Of a stretch of DNA of 64,000 bases, positions 35,681 through 45,078 are shown one piece after another. Source of the stretch: an uncultured Ruminococcus sp. (GTDB taxonomy: Bacteria; Bacillota; Clostridia; Oscillospirales; Ruminococcaceae). A program made the position numbers and the translations under genes. The stretch covers positions 19,037 through 83,036 of the forward strand of contig CANQWA010000006.1 of assembly GCA_947627445.1 (NCBI GenBank). Direction: 5' to 3'. The first letter of the stretch is position 1. Each line of letters begins with the position of its first letter. Under the pieces are notes generated by a model, which saw only the letters and a program-made list of their open reading frames with translations, was not told where the DNA came from and made no database searches.

Positions 35681-35722
35681 AAGCCCTGTTCTCCTCACGC
35701 TTGAGAACAGGGCTTCTATCTT
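35681..35722. terminator. Bidirectional terminator between deoD and the ABC ATPase gene
   Basis: AAGCCCTGTTCTC / GAGAACAGGGCTT, a 13-bp perfect stem between convergent genes. The T runs are weak. Confidence 0.75.
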
Positions 35723-35767
35723 CTATTTGACAATTGCCAGCGTCAAATAAAGTATACGTTGGTAAAA

Positions 35768-36904
35768 TTAGTTGATAATGGTAACCTCAGTTTCCTTGTC
35801 AAACAAGTGAATTTTGTTCGGGTCAAGAGCAACTTTGATCTGATCCTGCGGACGAGCAGTGGATCTCGGATCTACACGGGCAGTCAAGGAATTGCCGGCA
35901 CATACCAGATACAGATATGTCTCAGCACCCATCATTTCAGTGATCTCAACAGAGCAGTCTGCAACACCGGTAGTTGCATTGGATAAGAACATGGGATCAT
36001 CGTGAATTGCTTCTGGACGAATGCCCAGAATTACTTCTTTATCCACATATGCAGCCAGATCCGGAGTCACCTTTGCAGCCGGAATCTCGATCTGATACTT
36101 CTCGGCTCTGGAGGTCTTGGTAGCTTCTGCGCCGAACTCTACATAGTAGTTGTCAGCTCTCTTCAGAACAGCATCAATAAAGTTCATCTGCGGTGAACCC
36201 AAGAAGCCTGCAACGAACTTGTTGCCCGGGCGCTCATACAAAGCCTGCGGTGTGTCGATCTGCTGGATGATACCATCTTTCATCACGACGATACGGTCAC
36301 CCATGGTCATAGCCTCGGTCTGGTCGTGTGTTACATAGATAAAGGTTGTACCCAGCTTCTTGTGGAGTTTGGCAATCTCCGTTCTCATCTGCGCACGGAG
36401 CTTTGCATCCAGGTTGGACAGCGGCTCGTCAAGCAGGAATACCTGCGGATTACGAACGATAGCACGACCCAGCGCTACACGCTGTCTCTGACCGCCAGAC
36501 ATTGCCTTCGGCTTACGATCCAGCAGGTGGCTCAGATCCAGAATCTTAGCAGCCTCTTCTACCTTGCGTGCAATCTCATCCTTCGGTACCTTACGCAGTT
36601 TCAGACCGAATGCCATGTTGTCAAATACGGTCATGTGCGGATACAGAGCATAGTTCTGGAATACCATTGCGATGTCTCTGTCTTTGGGTGCGATGTCATT
36701 TACCAGACGGTCGCCGATATACAGTTCACCCTCAGAAATTTCTTCCAGACCTGCGATCATACGCAAGGTGGTAGACTTACCACAGCCAGAAGGACCTACC
36801 AGTACGATAAACTCCTTATCCTTAATCTCAAGATTGACATCCTTTACGGCAACAACATTGCCCGGATATTTTTTGTAAATATGTCGAAGCGATAGACTTG
36901 CCAT
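35768..36904 (-). CDS. Multi-sugar ABC transporter ATPase (MsmX/MsmK/UgpC type)
   Basis: 378 residues from the ATG at 36904, preceded by AGGAGG; the frame is open 24 codons further without homology. Walker [10 protein letters not shown], signature [13 protein letters not shown], Walker [13 protein letters not shown] and switch His in THDQTEAM, then a C-terminal TOBE/OB regulatory domain ([11 protein letters not shown]). MsmX-type ATPases energise several carbohydrate importers from a separate locus. No permease or binding protein gene is nearby, consistent with such a shared ATPase. In a polysaccharide degrader it would power uptake of oligosaccharides. Confidence 0.93.
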   Translation of the reverse strand: MASLSLRHIYKKYPGNVVAVKDVNLEIKDKEFIVLVGPSGCGKSTTLRMIAGLEEISEGELYIGDRLVNDIAPKDRDIAMVFQNYALYPHMTVFDNMAFGLKLRKVPKDEIARKVEEAAKILDLSHLLDRKPKAMSGGQRQRVALGRAIVRNPQVFLLDEPLSNLDAKLRAQMRTEIAKLHKKLGTTFIYVTHDQTEAMTMGDRIVVMKDGIIQQIDTPQALYERPGNKFVAGFLGSPQMNFIDAVLKRADNYYVEFGAEATKTSRAEKYQIEIPAAKVTPDLAAYVDKEVILGIRPEAIHDDPMFLSNATTGVADCSVEITEMMGAETYLYLVCAGNSLTARVDPRSTARPQDQIKVALDPNKIHLFDKETEVTIIN

Positions 36905-37059
36905 TGTAACAGTTCCTCCTAATAAATAGATTTTTCCCGGATTGGTACAGCTTGGTACAAGCTTCAGTGCTGCCATTCCGGTTGCAATATAATCATACCA
37001 AATTTTTAAACATTTTTCAAGTCGTTATTTGCCCAAAATTCTGTATGCACATTTATCCA

Positions 37060-37815
37060 TTATGACGAAACTTCCCGGCAATTTTGCAACAGTTCCGCAA
37101 ATTCAATTTCCTCTTTTACCAATTTTTGCACATCTTTCTGGCAAAGTGTCCTGCATTTCCCCACAGGCAGGTCGGCGGGCAGTTTCAGTCCGCCCATTGC
37201 CACACGTTCCAGATCTTCCACGTGGTTTCCCATGGCGGCAAACATCCGGCGTACCTGATGATATTTTCCTTCCCGCAAGCAAATCAGGGCATCCCGGTCT
37301 GTACCGGGGACTTTTTCTGCCTGTGCTGGCTGACATCGGATACCGTCGGCGAGAGTGATGCCGGCAGCGATCTGTTCCCGGTAGGTATCTTCCCAGGGGC
37401 GTGCCAGAGTGACTCGGTAGAATTTCGCCGTGTGTCTGCGCACCGCCATAATCTGATGTGCCAACTGTCCGTCATCTGTCAGCAGCAGCATCCCAGTGGA
37501 ATCCTTGTCCAGCCTGCCTACTGGACAGAGATCCTTCCGGCAAAGCTCCAGGGGGATCAGATCCATGACTGTTTTTTGCCCCGGCTCATGCAGAGAGGTC
37601 ACATATCCCTTCGGTTTGTGGAGCAGCACGTAGAGATAGCGGTCGCCGGAAATGGCTGTGCCGTTTAAGGTGACGCTGTTTTTTTCCGGATGTACGGAAA
37701 GATCTGCCCGGGTGACGGTCTGTCCGTCAACGGTGACGGCGCCTTTTCCGATGAGCTGCCGCAGCTTCTTCCGGGAATACATGGTACGGGCGGACAAAAA
37801 CTGATCCAGCCGCAT
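37060..37815 (-). CDS. RsuA/RluB-family rRNA pseudouridine synthase
   Basis: 251 residues. An N-terminal S4 RNA-binding domain (RLDQFLSARTMYSRKKLRQL) precedes the catalytic domain with GRLDKDSTGMLLLT, where the Asp is the nucleophile. The C-terminal EGKYHQVRRMFAAMGN motif is typical of RsuA-type enzymes acting on 16S U516. RluB cannot be strictly excluded, but length and motif favour RsuA. AGGAGGAATG overlaps the usual start spacing. Confidence 0.9.
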   Translation of the reverse strand: MRLDQFLSARTMYSRKKLRQLIGKGAVTVDGQTVTRADLSVHPEKNSVTLNGTAISGDRYLYVLLHKPKGYVTSLHEPGQKTVMDLIPLELCRKDLCPVGRLDKDSTGMLLLTDDGQLAHQIMAVRRHTAKFYRVTLARPWEDTYREQIAAGITLADGIRCQPAQAEKVPGTDRDALICLREGKYHQVRRMFAAMGNHVEDLERVAMGGLKLPADLPVGKCRTLCQKDVQKLVKEEIEFAELLQNCREVSS

Positions 37816-37868
37816 GAGACATTCCTCCTGTCTGTTCTATTCCATAGCATGTTCACATACCTTATATC

Positions 37869-37960
37869 AGAACCTGTCTTCACCAGAAGACGACCATGTC
37901 TTTTCGGCAGATTTTGGCGGAACGCCTGCTGCGCAGGCACCAATCGGCTTTGCCGATTGC
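37869..37960. repeat. Dispersed hairpin repeat unit (family A), diverged long copy
   Basis: Starts AGAACCTGTCTTCACCAGAA, contains GTCTTTTCGGCAGATTTTGGCG, shared in part with 54113-54148, and runs into a GC hairpin (GCCTGC / GCAGGC) and CAATCGGC / GCCGATTG. No coding frame in this stretch has support. Confidence 0.5.
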
Positions 37961-38104
37961 CGTCTCATACCATCCTCTACACCGCCTGCGGCGGCACAAT
38001 TCCGATCGATCCATCTATCGAAATGAAGAGGATTGGTATCAGATAAAAGCAGATTTTCTGGGCGATCTTTGTGAGGTGCCGCCCAAGGGAAAGGACCATG
38101 TGCT

Positions 38105-38557
38105 ATGGGAAAAAGAAGTATACTGGCTGCCGGTATTGCCGGACTGATTCTGGGCAGCGGTTGGTTGACGTGGTGGGTCAAACAGGATATGTCAACCGGC
38201 AAAACGGTACCGGAGATCATACTGGCAGATGAAACCGGCAGAGATGCCTTTCTTCGGGAAATAGGGCTTTCGGATTGTCGGTGCATTGCGGAAGAAAGCG
38301 TCCGGCTGCCGGCAGAAGTGGATGCTGCTTATGAGAACTACGCAGCATTGCAGAAAACCCAAAAGCTCCCTCTAACATCGCATCTGGGGGAGACCGCTTC
38401 ACGTTATACCTATACACAAAACAGCTCTGGTCAGGAATCCCTGTACACAGAGCTGCTGGTGGGTGAAAATCAAGTGCTGATCGGTGCGGTTCAGTACGAT
38501 CCTGCGGATCAGGTGATGCAGCCAGTGATCAGCGAATCTTTTTTCGGGGATAGGTGA
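38105..38557 (+). CDS. Small membrane-anchored or secreted protein of unknown function (DUF4830-like)
   Basis: 150 residues. One N-terminal hydrophobic helix (about 5-25) then a small mixed domain (TVPEIILADETGRDAFLREIG and VRLPAEVDAAYENYAALQ). The sequence style reminds me of DUF4830 proteins of Clostridia, but this is a weak recollection. AAAGGA precedes the ATG by about ten bases. The region just upstream is dispersed repeat. It ends five bases before a palindrome copy. Confidence 0.6.
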   Translation: MGKRSILAAGIAGLILGSGWLTWWVKQDMSTGKTVPEIILADETGRDAFLREIGLSDCRCIAEESVRLPAEVDAAYENYAALQKTQKLPLTSHLGETASRYTYTQNSSGQESLYTELLVGENQVLIGAVQYDPADQVMQPVISESFFGDR

Positions 38558-38562
38558 TCTTT

Positions 38563-38574
38563 AGAACCAGTTCT
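38563..38574. repeat. AGAAC-NN-GTTCT dispersed palindrome, copy 5
   Basis: AGAACCAGTTCT between two convergent genes; its last base is part of the stop codon of the minus-strand gene. Confidence 0.65.
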
Positions 38575-38954
38575 TATTTATCGAACACGTGCATCAGACC
38601 GCCAATGATGGGAAGCTGCTTTGCCTTGCCGGTAGCTGCATTGATGATACCAATAATCATCAGCACCAGAATGCACAGAGACAGCAGAGTGGACAGAATG
38701 CCGCCCACAATCGGGATCAAGCCCAGAACTGCGCCTGCAATGCTGACAACGATATCTGTGATAAACAGGATAAAGCCCTGATTGGCATGATATTTGCCGT
38801 AACGGGAATTGCCGCTGTTGATCAGCAGGGGCAGGATGAACAGGATTCCCACATAGGACAGGGCAGCCCAGATCTTGTTGCTCTGGATGTCTTGGGTGTC
38901 GTACATGGCGGAATCGTCCGGTGTGTTCAGAAGATCGTTCAGATTGTCGCTCAT
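38574..38954 (-). CDS. Small Tic20/DUF4870-like membrane protein
   Basis: 126 residues with a hydrophilic start and three to four hydrophobic helices (KIWAALSYVGILFILPLL, a YHANQGFILF segment typical of DUF4870, and IPIVGGILSTLLSLCIL). Function is unknown. AAAGGAGTTTT lies upstream of the ATG. Confidence 0.7.
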   Translation of the reverse strand: MSDNLNDLLNTPDDSAMYDTQDIQSNKIWAALSYVGILFILPLLINSGNSRYGKYHANQGFILFITDIVVSIAGAVLGLIPIVGGILSTLLSLCILVLMIIGIINAATGKAKQLPIIGGLMHVFDK

Positions 38955-39023
38955 AAGTAAAACTCCTTTTGAATAGAAATATGTATGTTACGCAAGAGCT
39001 TTGCGTAAACAGCAGATATCACA

Positions 39024-39830
39024 TCAGGCTTGCTCTTTTGTTATCGCCTGAATGCGGTTTTGCAGCAGGTTATAGTTGCTCACCAGTTCGTGAATATCGG
39101 AGAAACCGCTGCGGTACAACTCCAGGATCACGGCGCAGTCCGGAGAGACTGCCGCCAACTCTTTCAGAAAGGTATTCACTTGGAATCGTCCCTTTCCAAT
39201 GGGCAGACAATCACCGTATTCCCCGTGGTCGCTGATGTGGACGTGGACAATGTTTTCCTGTAATGTACGGAGCATTGCCATAGGGCTTTCTCCGGCACGC
39301 ACCGTTTGTTTTATATCCAGCACAAAGCAGGCATCTTTTCCCAGCAGTTCTTTCATTTTTTGCAAAAAAGACAAGGAAGCGCTGGTACACCGCGCCACAT
39401 TTTCTTGAGCGACAGTGATGTCATAGGATTTTCCAAGTTCACAGAGCCGCAGAAAACGTTCACAGTAAAATTCTGGATCCACCGAAGCAGCAGGAACTTT
39501 ATTGCCGTGCAAAATAAAGACCTTTGCCCCCAGTACCTGCATGGCTTCAAAGTACCGTCGGCAATATTCCAGATAGTCGGAGACACGGCGGGTATAATTG
39601 GAGAAGAGCATGATAGGCTCGATTTCGCTGGTGTAGGGATGAAGGGAAGTACAGCGGATGTCGAACCGTCGAAGAATCTGTGACAGGGAATCGATGGCAT
39701 TCCGGCTCAGTTCTGAGTGGGTGTTGATAAAAATTTCCACTTGCTGTACGCCGGACAGCGCCAGGTCATACAGCGCTTCTTCCACCACGCGGGGATATAG
39801 ACATGCTGTTGAAACGCCTGCACGGAGCAT
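39024..39830 (-). CDS. Xylose-isomerase-like TIM-barrel (AP endonuclease 2 superfamily) protein
   Basis: 268 residues from the ATG at 39830, with GAGGTG seven bases upstream; the open frame continues upstream without homology. It shows the sugar phosphate isomerase/epimerase fold: an ILHGNK strand end, AQENVARC and FVLDIKQT metal-site strands, and HVHISDH (metal His). Such proteins range from sugar epimerases to endonuclease IV. No specific substrate is visible and neighbours give no hint. Confidence 0.8.
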   Translation of the reverse strand: MLRAGVSTACLYPRVVEEALYDLALSGVQQVEIFINTHSELSRNAIDSLSQILRRFDIRCTSLHPYTSEIEPIMLFSNYTRRVSDYLEYCRRYFEAMQVLGAKVFILHGNKVPAASVDPEFYCERFLRLCELGKSYDITVAQENVARCTSASLSFLQKMKELLGKDACFVLDIKQTVRAGESPMAMLRTLQENIVHVHISDHGEYGDCLPIGKGRFQVNTFLKELAAVSPDCAVILELYRSGFSDIHELVSNYNLLQNRIQAITKEQA

Positions 39831-40015
39831 AGTGACACCTCGCCTTCTCTTGACTATTATAACATGGTATGAGGAAATTTTCAAGGGCTTTCTGGAATTT
39901 TTTCCTGGTATTTTTGTTTTTAACCAAAATTCTTGAGCTTGTGTTTGCTTACTGGGCTTTGGAATTGTTTGGATGGTTAGAATCTTTCCGAATTTGTCCA
40001 TTTTCACAAAAGCTC

Positions 40016-40044
40016 TTGACAAATCTGCCGAAAAGCGGTATACT
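40016..40044 (+). promoter_or_regulatory. Promoter of the sortase gene
   Basis: TTGACA at 40016-40021 and TATACT at 40039-40044, spacer 17 bases, about 40 bases before the GTG. Confidence 0.82.
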
Positions 40045-40084
40045 TAAAACATAACTATTTCAGCCGGAACAGGGGGACAAAACC

Positions 40085-40882
40085 GTGGCAGTCAAACATA
40101 TGAAACATCTGGAAAAAATTCTCATTGCCGTAGGCGTCTGTCTAATCGTCATGATTATAGTCTGTTTGATCCTGTTCAGCCGTGCGGACAAGGTTTCCGC
40201 ACCGGACGTGATTCCCATTCTCACGACAACCACTACCACAACAACGACCACCACTGAAGTCACAACCACCACTGTGACCTATGACTACGAAATGAAGATT
40301 GATCTGAAAAAAGTCCAGGAACACCACAAGGTAAACCAGGATGTCAAAGGATGGATTTACATAGACGATACGGTCATTGACTATCCCATTGTCCAAGGCG
40401 ATGACAATGCCTATTACATCGACCGTGACTGGCAGGGTGAGTACAGTTATTCCGGCTGTATCTTTGAGGATTTCCGCGGAAAGATCAGCATTACCGAAAA
40501 CACCCTTCTCTACGGGCATAACATGGGCGACGGCTCAATGTTCCACGCCGTCAAGAATTTCAAGGACGAGGAATGGGGCAAGGAGCATATCTATTTTGAA
40601 GTAGCCACCCTGAAGCGGCGCTTCCTCTACCGAATCGTGGCATGTTCGGTACTGAATGGCGAGGATGGGGCAGAGTTCGATTATTGGAATCGTATTTCTC
40701 TGACGAAAAAGGAATTCAAGAAATATCTGAAAGAGATCAAATCCAGCGCACTGGTCTGGTATGCAGATGAGGATGATCTGCCGGAATACGGCGAGAATAT
40801 GATTGCGCTGCAAACCTGTAATTCCGGTGCGGATGATGGCATCCGCTGTGTCCTGTTCGCACAATGTCTGGGTCAGTTCTGA
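40085..40882 (+). CDS. Class B-type sortase with poly-threonine stalk
   Basis: 265 residues, GTG start with GGGGGAC upstream. An N-terminal membrane helix (about 10-32), then a run of about twelve threonines (about 45-56), then the sortase domain. Catalytic residues: His in LLYGHNM, Cys in LQTCNSG and Arg in DDGIRCVLF. The motif spacing and the helix near the N-terminus resemble SrtB-type enzymes. Sortases cleave a wall-sorting signal and transfer the protein to peptidoglycan. It is a candidate for anchoring the SPKTD protein at the left edge and the SPKTG cohesin protein, although no substrate gene is adjacent. A terminator follows. Confidence 0.9.
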   Translation: MAVKHMKHLEKILIAVGVCLIVMIIVCLILFSRADKVSAPDVIPILTTTTTTTTTTTEVTTTTVTYDYEMKIDLKKVQEHHKVNQDVKGWIYIDDTVIDYPIVQGDDNAYYIDRDWQGEYSYSGCIFEDFRGKISITENTLLYGHNMGDGSMFHAVKNFKDEEWGKEHIYFEVATLKRRFLYRIVACSVLNGEDGAEFDYWNRISLTKKEFKKYLKEIKSSALVWYADEDDLPEYGENMIALQTCNSGADDGIRCVLFAQCLGQF

Positions 40883-40912
40883 GAACAGATTTCGGATTTT
40901 TCAGCCAATAAC

Positions 40913-40956
40913 AAACGGCACATTGCAAAAGCTGCAATGTGCCGTTTCGTTTTTTT
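40913..40956 (+). terminator. Terminator after the sortase gene
   Basis: AAACGGCACATTGCA / TGCAATGTGCCGTTT, a 15-bp perfect stem followed by a T run. Confidence 0.92.
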
Positions 40957-41014
40957 ACGCAGGATAACGGGCGGTTCAGAGTCTGTCTGCGCCGATTTCT
41001 GTGCGGACAGATGT

Positions 41015-41281
41015 TTAGCCTCCCAGCATATCCATAAAGTTGCTGTTCACCAGGATTACAGCATTGACAATCCACATGACGATGCCAAGGACAATGCCGA
41101 TGATACCCAGTATCAAACCTGCTGTTTGTTTGCCGCCGGTGACGCCTTCTTTCTTTGCCAGCATTGACATTACGATTGCAATGATACCCAGAATGATACC
41201 AACGATCGGAATGCAGAAGCCAACGAGAGAAATGATGCCAAGCACCAGCGCCGCAGTAGCTTTTCCGTTTTTCTGTTCCAT
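41015..41281 (-). CDS. DUF4190-family small membrane protein
   Basis: 88 residues from the ATG at 41281 with GAGGTGA upstream. Two hydrophobic helices separated by a Lys-rich turn ([11 protein letters not shown]), and the [15 protein letters not shown] opening that marks DUF4190. Function is unknown. Confidence 0.78.
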   Translation of the reverse strand: MEQKNGKATAALVLGIISLVGFCIPIVGIILGIIAIVMSMLAKKEGVTGGKQTAGLILGIIGIVLGIVMWIVNAVILVNSNFMDMLGG

Positions 41282-41660
41282 ACGATTCACCTCACTTCTG
41301 ATAGGAGATACCAGCGATTGCATATCATACTATAACATAAATTTGTTTTTCATCTGTCCTTATAGAATGAAATGTGCTAAATGAGCGTGAGCATTCCAAT
41401 TGAACCATCGGGAATTTTTTCCAAAAGGCATTGCAAAGGTTCTCGTTTTGTGGTATAATAAATACAGCGCATTTGCATTTCTGATACATGATTCTAAAGC
41501 GCCTTTTGCCGTTGCCGCTTTTGCAGCAGCTGCAAAGGATGCGGAGTGATATCATAAATGGAAAAAATTTATGGTATTATGGTATCATGAAGGTGCAACT
41601 CGGGTATTCCCGAAAAAATTTCGCCGGATGTACCGGCTTTGTAAAAAGGAGATAGACAAA
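41282..41660. other. Intergenic region with promoter and leader of the next gene
   Basis: Contains the promoter at 41431-41459. The following 200 bases hold direct repeats of the type TTATGGTAT (41569-41585). No gene is evident; an in-frame upstream ATG at 41571 lacks a ribosome binding site. Confidence 0.5.
41431..41459 (+). promoter_or_regulatory. Promoter upstream of the small membrane protein and proBA
   Basis: TTGCAA at 41431-41436 and TATAAT at 41454-41459 (with upstream TGG), spacer 17 bases. Confidence 0.7.
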
Positions 41661-42095
41661 ATGGACGCAAGTACGTTTCCCATTCCCTTCAAATTTCATT
41701 TGATTTTCTGCATTGTTGCCGCGATATTTTTTCTGCTGCAATTTATCCGCCTGAAACGCCCTTATCAGCTAATTCTGACGATTGCCATTCCTGCATCCCT
41801 GCTGATCTATGTGGGTGACCCCTCTGATAAATCCTGGTTTCACATGGTGGGCTGGGCAGAAGCGATTCTGCTGCTGGGTGCGATGATTGTGTCGATGATT
41901 GCCCGGTTTCGCCGGCGTGATCCAGAGGTTGTATCAGAACAGACAGTTGTTTCCGAACCAGCTGCAACCAGCACAGGGACTGAAGCTGCCGCAGCGGTAA
42001 CAGAAGAGATTTCTGCCGCATCTGCCGCAGAAACTGCTGAAGCATCCATAGAAACAACGGCAGAAGAACCCACTGAAACCGAATCCGCAGGTTGA
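41661..42095 (+). CDS. Small membrane protein with acidic Ala/Thr/Glu tail, unknown function
   Basis: 144 residues from the ATG at 41661, where AAAAAGGAGAT is well placed. Three hydrophobic helices (about 10-85) are followed by a low-complexity tail rich in Ala, Thr, Glu and Ser. I do not recognise a family. It ends 15 bases before proB, so it is probably cotranscribed with the proline genes. Confidence 0.65.
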   Translation: MDASTFPIPFKFHLIFCIVAAIFFLLQFIRLKRPYQLILTIAIPASLLIYVGDPSDKSWFHMVGWAEAILLLGAMIVSMIARFRRRDPEVVSEQTVVSEPAATSTGTEAAAAVTEEISAASAAETAEASIETTAEEPTETESAG

Positions 42096-42110
42096 GGAGA
42101 ATCCGGAAAT

Positions 42111-42896
42111 ATGATTAACATCGCCAAAAAGAAGCGCATTGTGATAAAGCTGGGGACTTCGACCTTGACTCACAAGACCGGAAAGCTGAATATTCGCCGG
42201 ATGACCAATCTGGTGCGGATTTTGGCAGACCTCCATAACGCCGGCAGAGAACTGCTTTTGGTTTCTTCCGGTGCGGTGGCAATGGGCGTGGGCAGACTGA
42301 ACATGATCGAACGCCCCAAGGATACTCCCACTAAACAGGCAGTAGCAGCGGTAGGTCAGTGCGAGCTGATGCACTTTTATGAAGATATGTTCGGCAAATA
42401 CAATGTGGCAGTGGCGCAGATTTTGCTAACAAAGGCTGTGCTGAATGATGACCGGCTGCCGCATATCCAGAATACCATCCGCCGTTTGTTGGAAATGGGT
42501 GTGATTCCCATTATCAATGAGAATGATACAGTTGCAATTGATGAGCTGGAGCTGGAGATCGGGGAAAATGATTCTTTGGCAGCAACTGTGGCAGCGGCGA
42601 TGGGAGCTGATCTGCTGATCATTATGTCTGATATTGAAGGGTTGTATTCTGCTGATCCCAGGACGAATACGGATGCAGAAGTGATCCGAGTGGTAGAGCA
42701 CATTGATAAGGCCATTGAGGAAATGGCTGGGGGTGCAGGATCTTCTTTTGGGACGGGAGGGATGGCAACCAAGATCCATGCGGCTAAGATTGCAACGGAA
42801 AACGGTGTGGATATGGTGATCATGAATGGCAGAGAGCCGGAAAAGCTGTATGCCCTTTTCGACGGAGAAGCAATCGGAACGCATTTTCTGGCATAA
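42111..42896 (+). CDS. proB: Glutamate 5-kinase, short form without PUA domain
   Basis: 261 residues. The amino acid kinase fold is clear: KRIVIKLGTSTL, LLVSSGAVAMG, NENDTVA, and GTGGMATKIHAA. It phosphorylates glutamate in the first step of proline synthesis. The E. coli and B. subtilis enzymes carry an extra C-terminal PUA domain of about 100 residues; here the protein ends right after the kinase domain, a form also known in Clostridia. proA follows 78 bases later. Confidence 0.93.
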   Translation: MINIAKKKRIVIKLGTSTLTHKTGKLNIRRMTNLVRILADLHNAGRELLLVSSGAVAMGVGRLNMIERPKDTPTKQAVAAVGQCELMHFYEDMFGKYNVAVAQILLTKAVLNDDRLPHIQNTIRRLLEMGVIPIINENDTVAIDELELEIGENDSLAATVAAAMGADLLIIMSDIEGLYSADPRTNTDAEVIRVVEHIDKAIEEMAGGAGSSFGTGGMATKIHAAKIATENGVDMVIMNGREPEKLYALFDGEAIGTHFLA

Positions 42897-42974
42897 GAAA
42901 ACAACCAGCAACCCCAACCCAGCCAGACACAAAAGCACACCAACAGTCACAATACCCCAAAGAAAGGAACACCT

Positions 42975-44237
42975 ATGAACTACGCAGAAACACTGGGCGT
43001 ACGTGCCAAAGCAGCGGAGTCTGCCATCGCTACAGCAGCCCCTTCTCTGAAAAATCAAGCTCTTGCCGCTATCGCAGACATCCTGCTGTCCCGGCAGGAG
43101 GAGATCCTCGCTGCCAACGCTGAGGACTTAGCAGCAGCGCAGGCAAACAACATGACTGCTTCCTTGCAAGACAGACTTCGCCTCACGCCTGCCAGAATTG
43201 CCGGGATGGCGGATGCTGCCCGTCAGCTGATTGCCGCAGAAGATCCCATTGGTGCAGTAGACAGCGGAACGGTTCGTCCCAACGGCTTGCAGATCCTGAA
43301 AACACGTGTGCCCCTGGGTGTCATTGGTATTATCTTTGAATCCCGCCCCAATGTCACAGTGGATGCAGCGACCTTGTGTCTGAAAGCCGGCAACGCAGTG
43401 ATCCTCCGGGGCGGCAAGGAAGCCATTCATTCCAACACGATCCTGACCAACATGATGCGGGAAGCAGCAGCCTCGGTAGGGCTGCCGGAGGATATCATCC
43501 TGCTGGTAGAAGATACCTCCCGGGAAACTGCTGCGGATATGATGCGGCTGACTGGTTATCTGGATGTACTGATTCCCCGTGGAGGAGCAGGTCTGATTCA
43601 GGCAGTGCTGCGGCAGGCTTCTGTTCCAGTCATCGAAACTGGTGCGGGTAATTGCCATGTTTATGTGGATGCTTGCCTGTATGGAGAAGCGGATTATGAA
43701 ATGGCGGTCCGCATTGTAGACAACGCCAAGACACAGCGCCCCTCTGTATGCAATGCCATTGAAGGACTGATCGTCCACGAAGCAGTGGCGGCAGAAATTC
43801 TGCCCCGTGTGCAGAAAGCCCTTGACGCACACCATGTGGTGATATACGGTGATGAGAGAACCAGAACCATTCTGGGAGAACTCGTGCAGCCGGTGACAGA
43901 TGCGCTGTATGATACCGAATTTAACGATTACAAAATCACGGTAAAGGTAGTCGATTCCATTCAGGAAGCCATGGCGCATATCGCCCGGTACGGCACAAAG
44001 CATTCCGAATGCATTGTCACCCGTGATCTGGACGCTGCCAAAATCTTTCAGCGCCATGTCGATGCGGCGGCGGTCTATGTGAATGCTTCCACCCGGTTCA
44101 CAGACGGCGGCGAGTTTGGCTACGGCGCAGAGATCGGCATTTCTACCCAGAAGCTCCACGCACGTGGACCTATGGGGCTGCGCGAACTGACCACAGTGAA
44201 ATATCTCATTCAAGGAGACGGACAGATTCGGGAGTAG
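42975..44237 (+). CDS. proA: Glutamate-5-semialdehyde dehydrogenase (gamma-glutamyl phosphate reductase)
   Basis: 420 residues. An aldehyde dehydrogenase-fold enzyme with PLGVIGIIFESRPNVT, LRGGKEAIHSN, the catalytic Cys in RPSVCNAIEG and FTDGGEFGYGAEIGIS. It reduces gamma-glutamyl phosphate with NADPH in the second step of proline synthesis, in tandem with proB. AAAGGAAC lies upstream of the ATG. Confidence 0.96.
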   Translation: MNYAETLGVRAKAAESAIATAAPSLKNQALAAIADILLSRQEEILAANAEDLAAAQANNMTASLQDRLRLTPARIAGMADAARQLIAAEDPIGAVDSGTVRPNGLQILKTRVPLGVIGIIFESRPNVTVDAATLCLKAGNAVILRGGKEAIHSNTILTNMMREAAASVGLPEDIILLVEDTSRETAADMMRLTGYLDVLIPRGGAGLIQAVLRQASVPVIETGAGNCHVYVDACLYGEADYEMAVRIVDNAKTQRPSVCNAIEGLIVHEAVAAEILPRVQKALDAHHVVIYGDERTRTILGELVQPVTDALYDTEFNDYKITVKVVDSIQEAMAHIARYGTKHSECIVTRDLDAAKIFQRHVDAAAVYVNASTRFTDGGEFGYGAEIGISTQKLHARGPMGLRELTTVKYLIQGDGQIRE

Positions 44238-44248
44238 GAGTAATAACC

Positions 44249-45022
44249 ATGTTAAGCGTGATTTGTGCGGGAATTTGTATCGTGCTGGTGATACTGGATA
44301 TGTGTCACAAATTTCCCTTTGCAAAAATCGGGGGACAGATTTCCATTTGGATATGCAGTTTTCTCGGAGCGGCATCTCCTCTTGCCGCCAATGCTTGCTC
44401 CAGGAGTATCGCTTGGCTGCTGACGGATACAAATTCTACGATGCTGCTGGATGCCGGCAGCTGGTTTGGCAGGCTGAACGATGTTTTTTCGTGGAAGTGT
44501 CCGGTCTGGCTGTCGGTGATTGGCGTGGTAGTCTGCTTCGGGGCATGGTGCTATGCTATGATGCGTACCGCCTCGAATGTACCGGTGATCTCTCCCGGGG
44601 AGTCCTCAGCTGCTGCGGCAAGGCGTCAGTTGGCAGTTGCTTGGACGACGCTGCCTTTTTTTCTAATGGCGCTGATCACAAGTTTTCTGATAGCGGTATA
44701 TGCACTGGGAATTATGATAATCCTGGTGATCGTTTTGCTGACCATGGCATTGATTTTTCTGCCGGCGATCCTCATGGGCGCAGTGATCTGCGGCTGGATG
44801 TCCCTGGTGCTTCTGGCGGAACTGCTGCCCTATCTGGGCATCCTGATACTGCCTTATTTTACGGGTGTGTTTTACATCAATCGCTATCTCATCGCCTGCG
44901 GTGTCTGCTGCGGCTGGAAACGGGGATTCCGAATCTTTTTGCAGGTACTCTGTGTGCTGCCGTGGGTTCGGTGGATCGTGGTTTGTTTTTGTATGGCACG
45001 AATGCAGAAAAACCAGTTTTAG
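44249..45022 (+). CDS. Cysteine-rich multi-pass membrane protein of unknown function
   Basis: 257 residues with six to seven predicted helices and several cysteines (CGVCCGWKRG near the C-terminus). I do not recognise a family. AGGAGTAA precedes the ATG, 11 bases after proA. A terminator follows. Confidence 0.6.
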   Translation: MLSVICAGICIVLVILDMCHKFPFAKIGGQISIWICSFLGAASPLAANACSRSIAWLLTDTNSTMLLDAGSWFGRLNDVFSWKCPVWLSVIGVVVCFGAWCYAMMRTASNVPVISPGESSAAAARRQLAVAWTTLPFFLMALITSFLIAVYALGIMIILVIVLLTMALIFLPAILMGAVICGWMSLVLLAELLPYLGILILPYFTGVFYINRYLIACGVCCGWKRGFRIFLQVLCVLPWVRWIVVCFCMARMQKNQF

Positions 45023-45032
45023 AATTTGTTCT
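45021..45032. repeat. AGAAC-NN-GTTCT palindrome, one-mismatch copy at a stop codon
   Basis: AGAATTTGTTCT overlapping the TAG stop of the preceding gene. Confidence 0.5.
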
Positions 45033-45040
45033 TAAAAATA

Positions 45041-45078
45041 ATCCCTGACAGTTTACGAAAAACTGTCAGGGATTTTTT
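45041..45078. terminator. Bidirectional terminator between convergent genes
   Basis: ATCCCTGACAGTT / AACTGTCAGGGAT with a seven-base loop and a T run on the plus strand; an A run on the left serves the minus strand. Confidence 0.88.

Noticed and set aside
37896..38147. Small plus-strand ORF between the rsuA-type gene and 38105
   Set aside because: It is mostly repeat-family sequence with hairpins, has no clear ribosome binding site and overlaps the better-supported gene at 38105.
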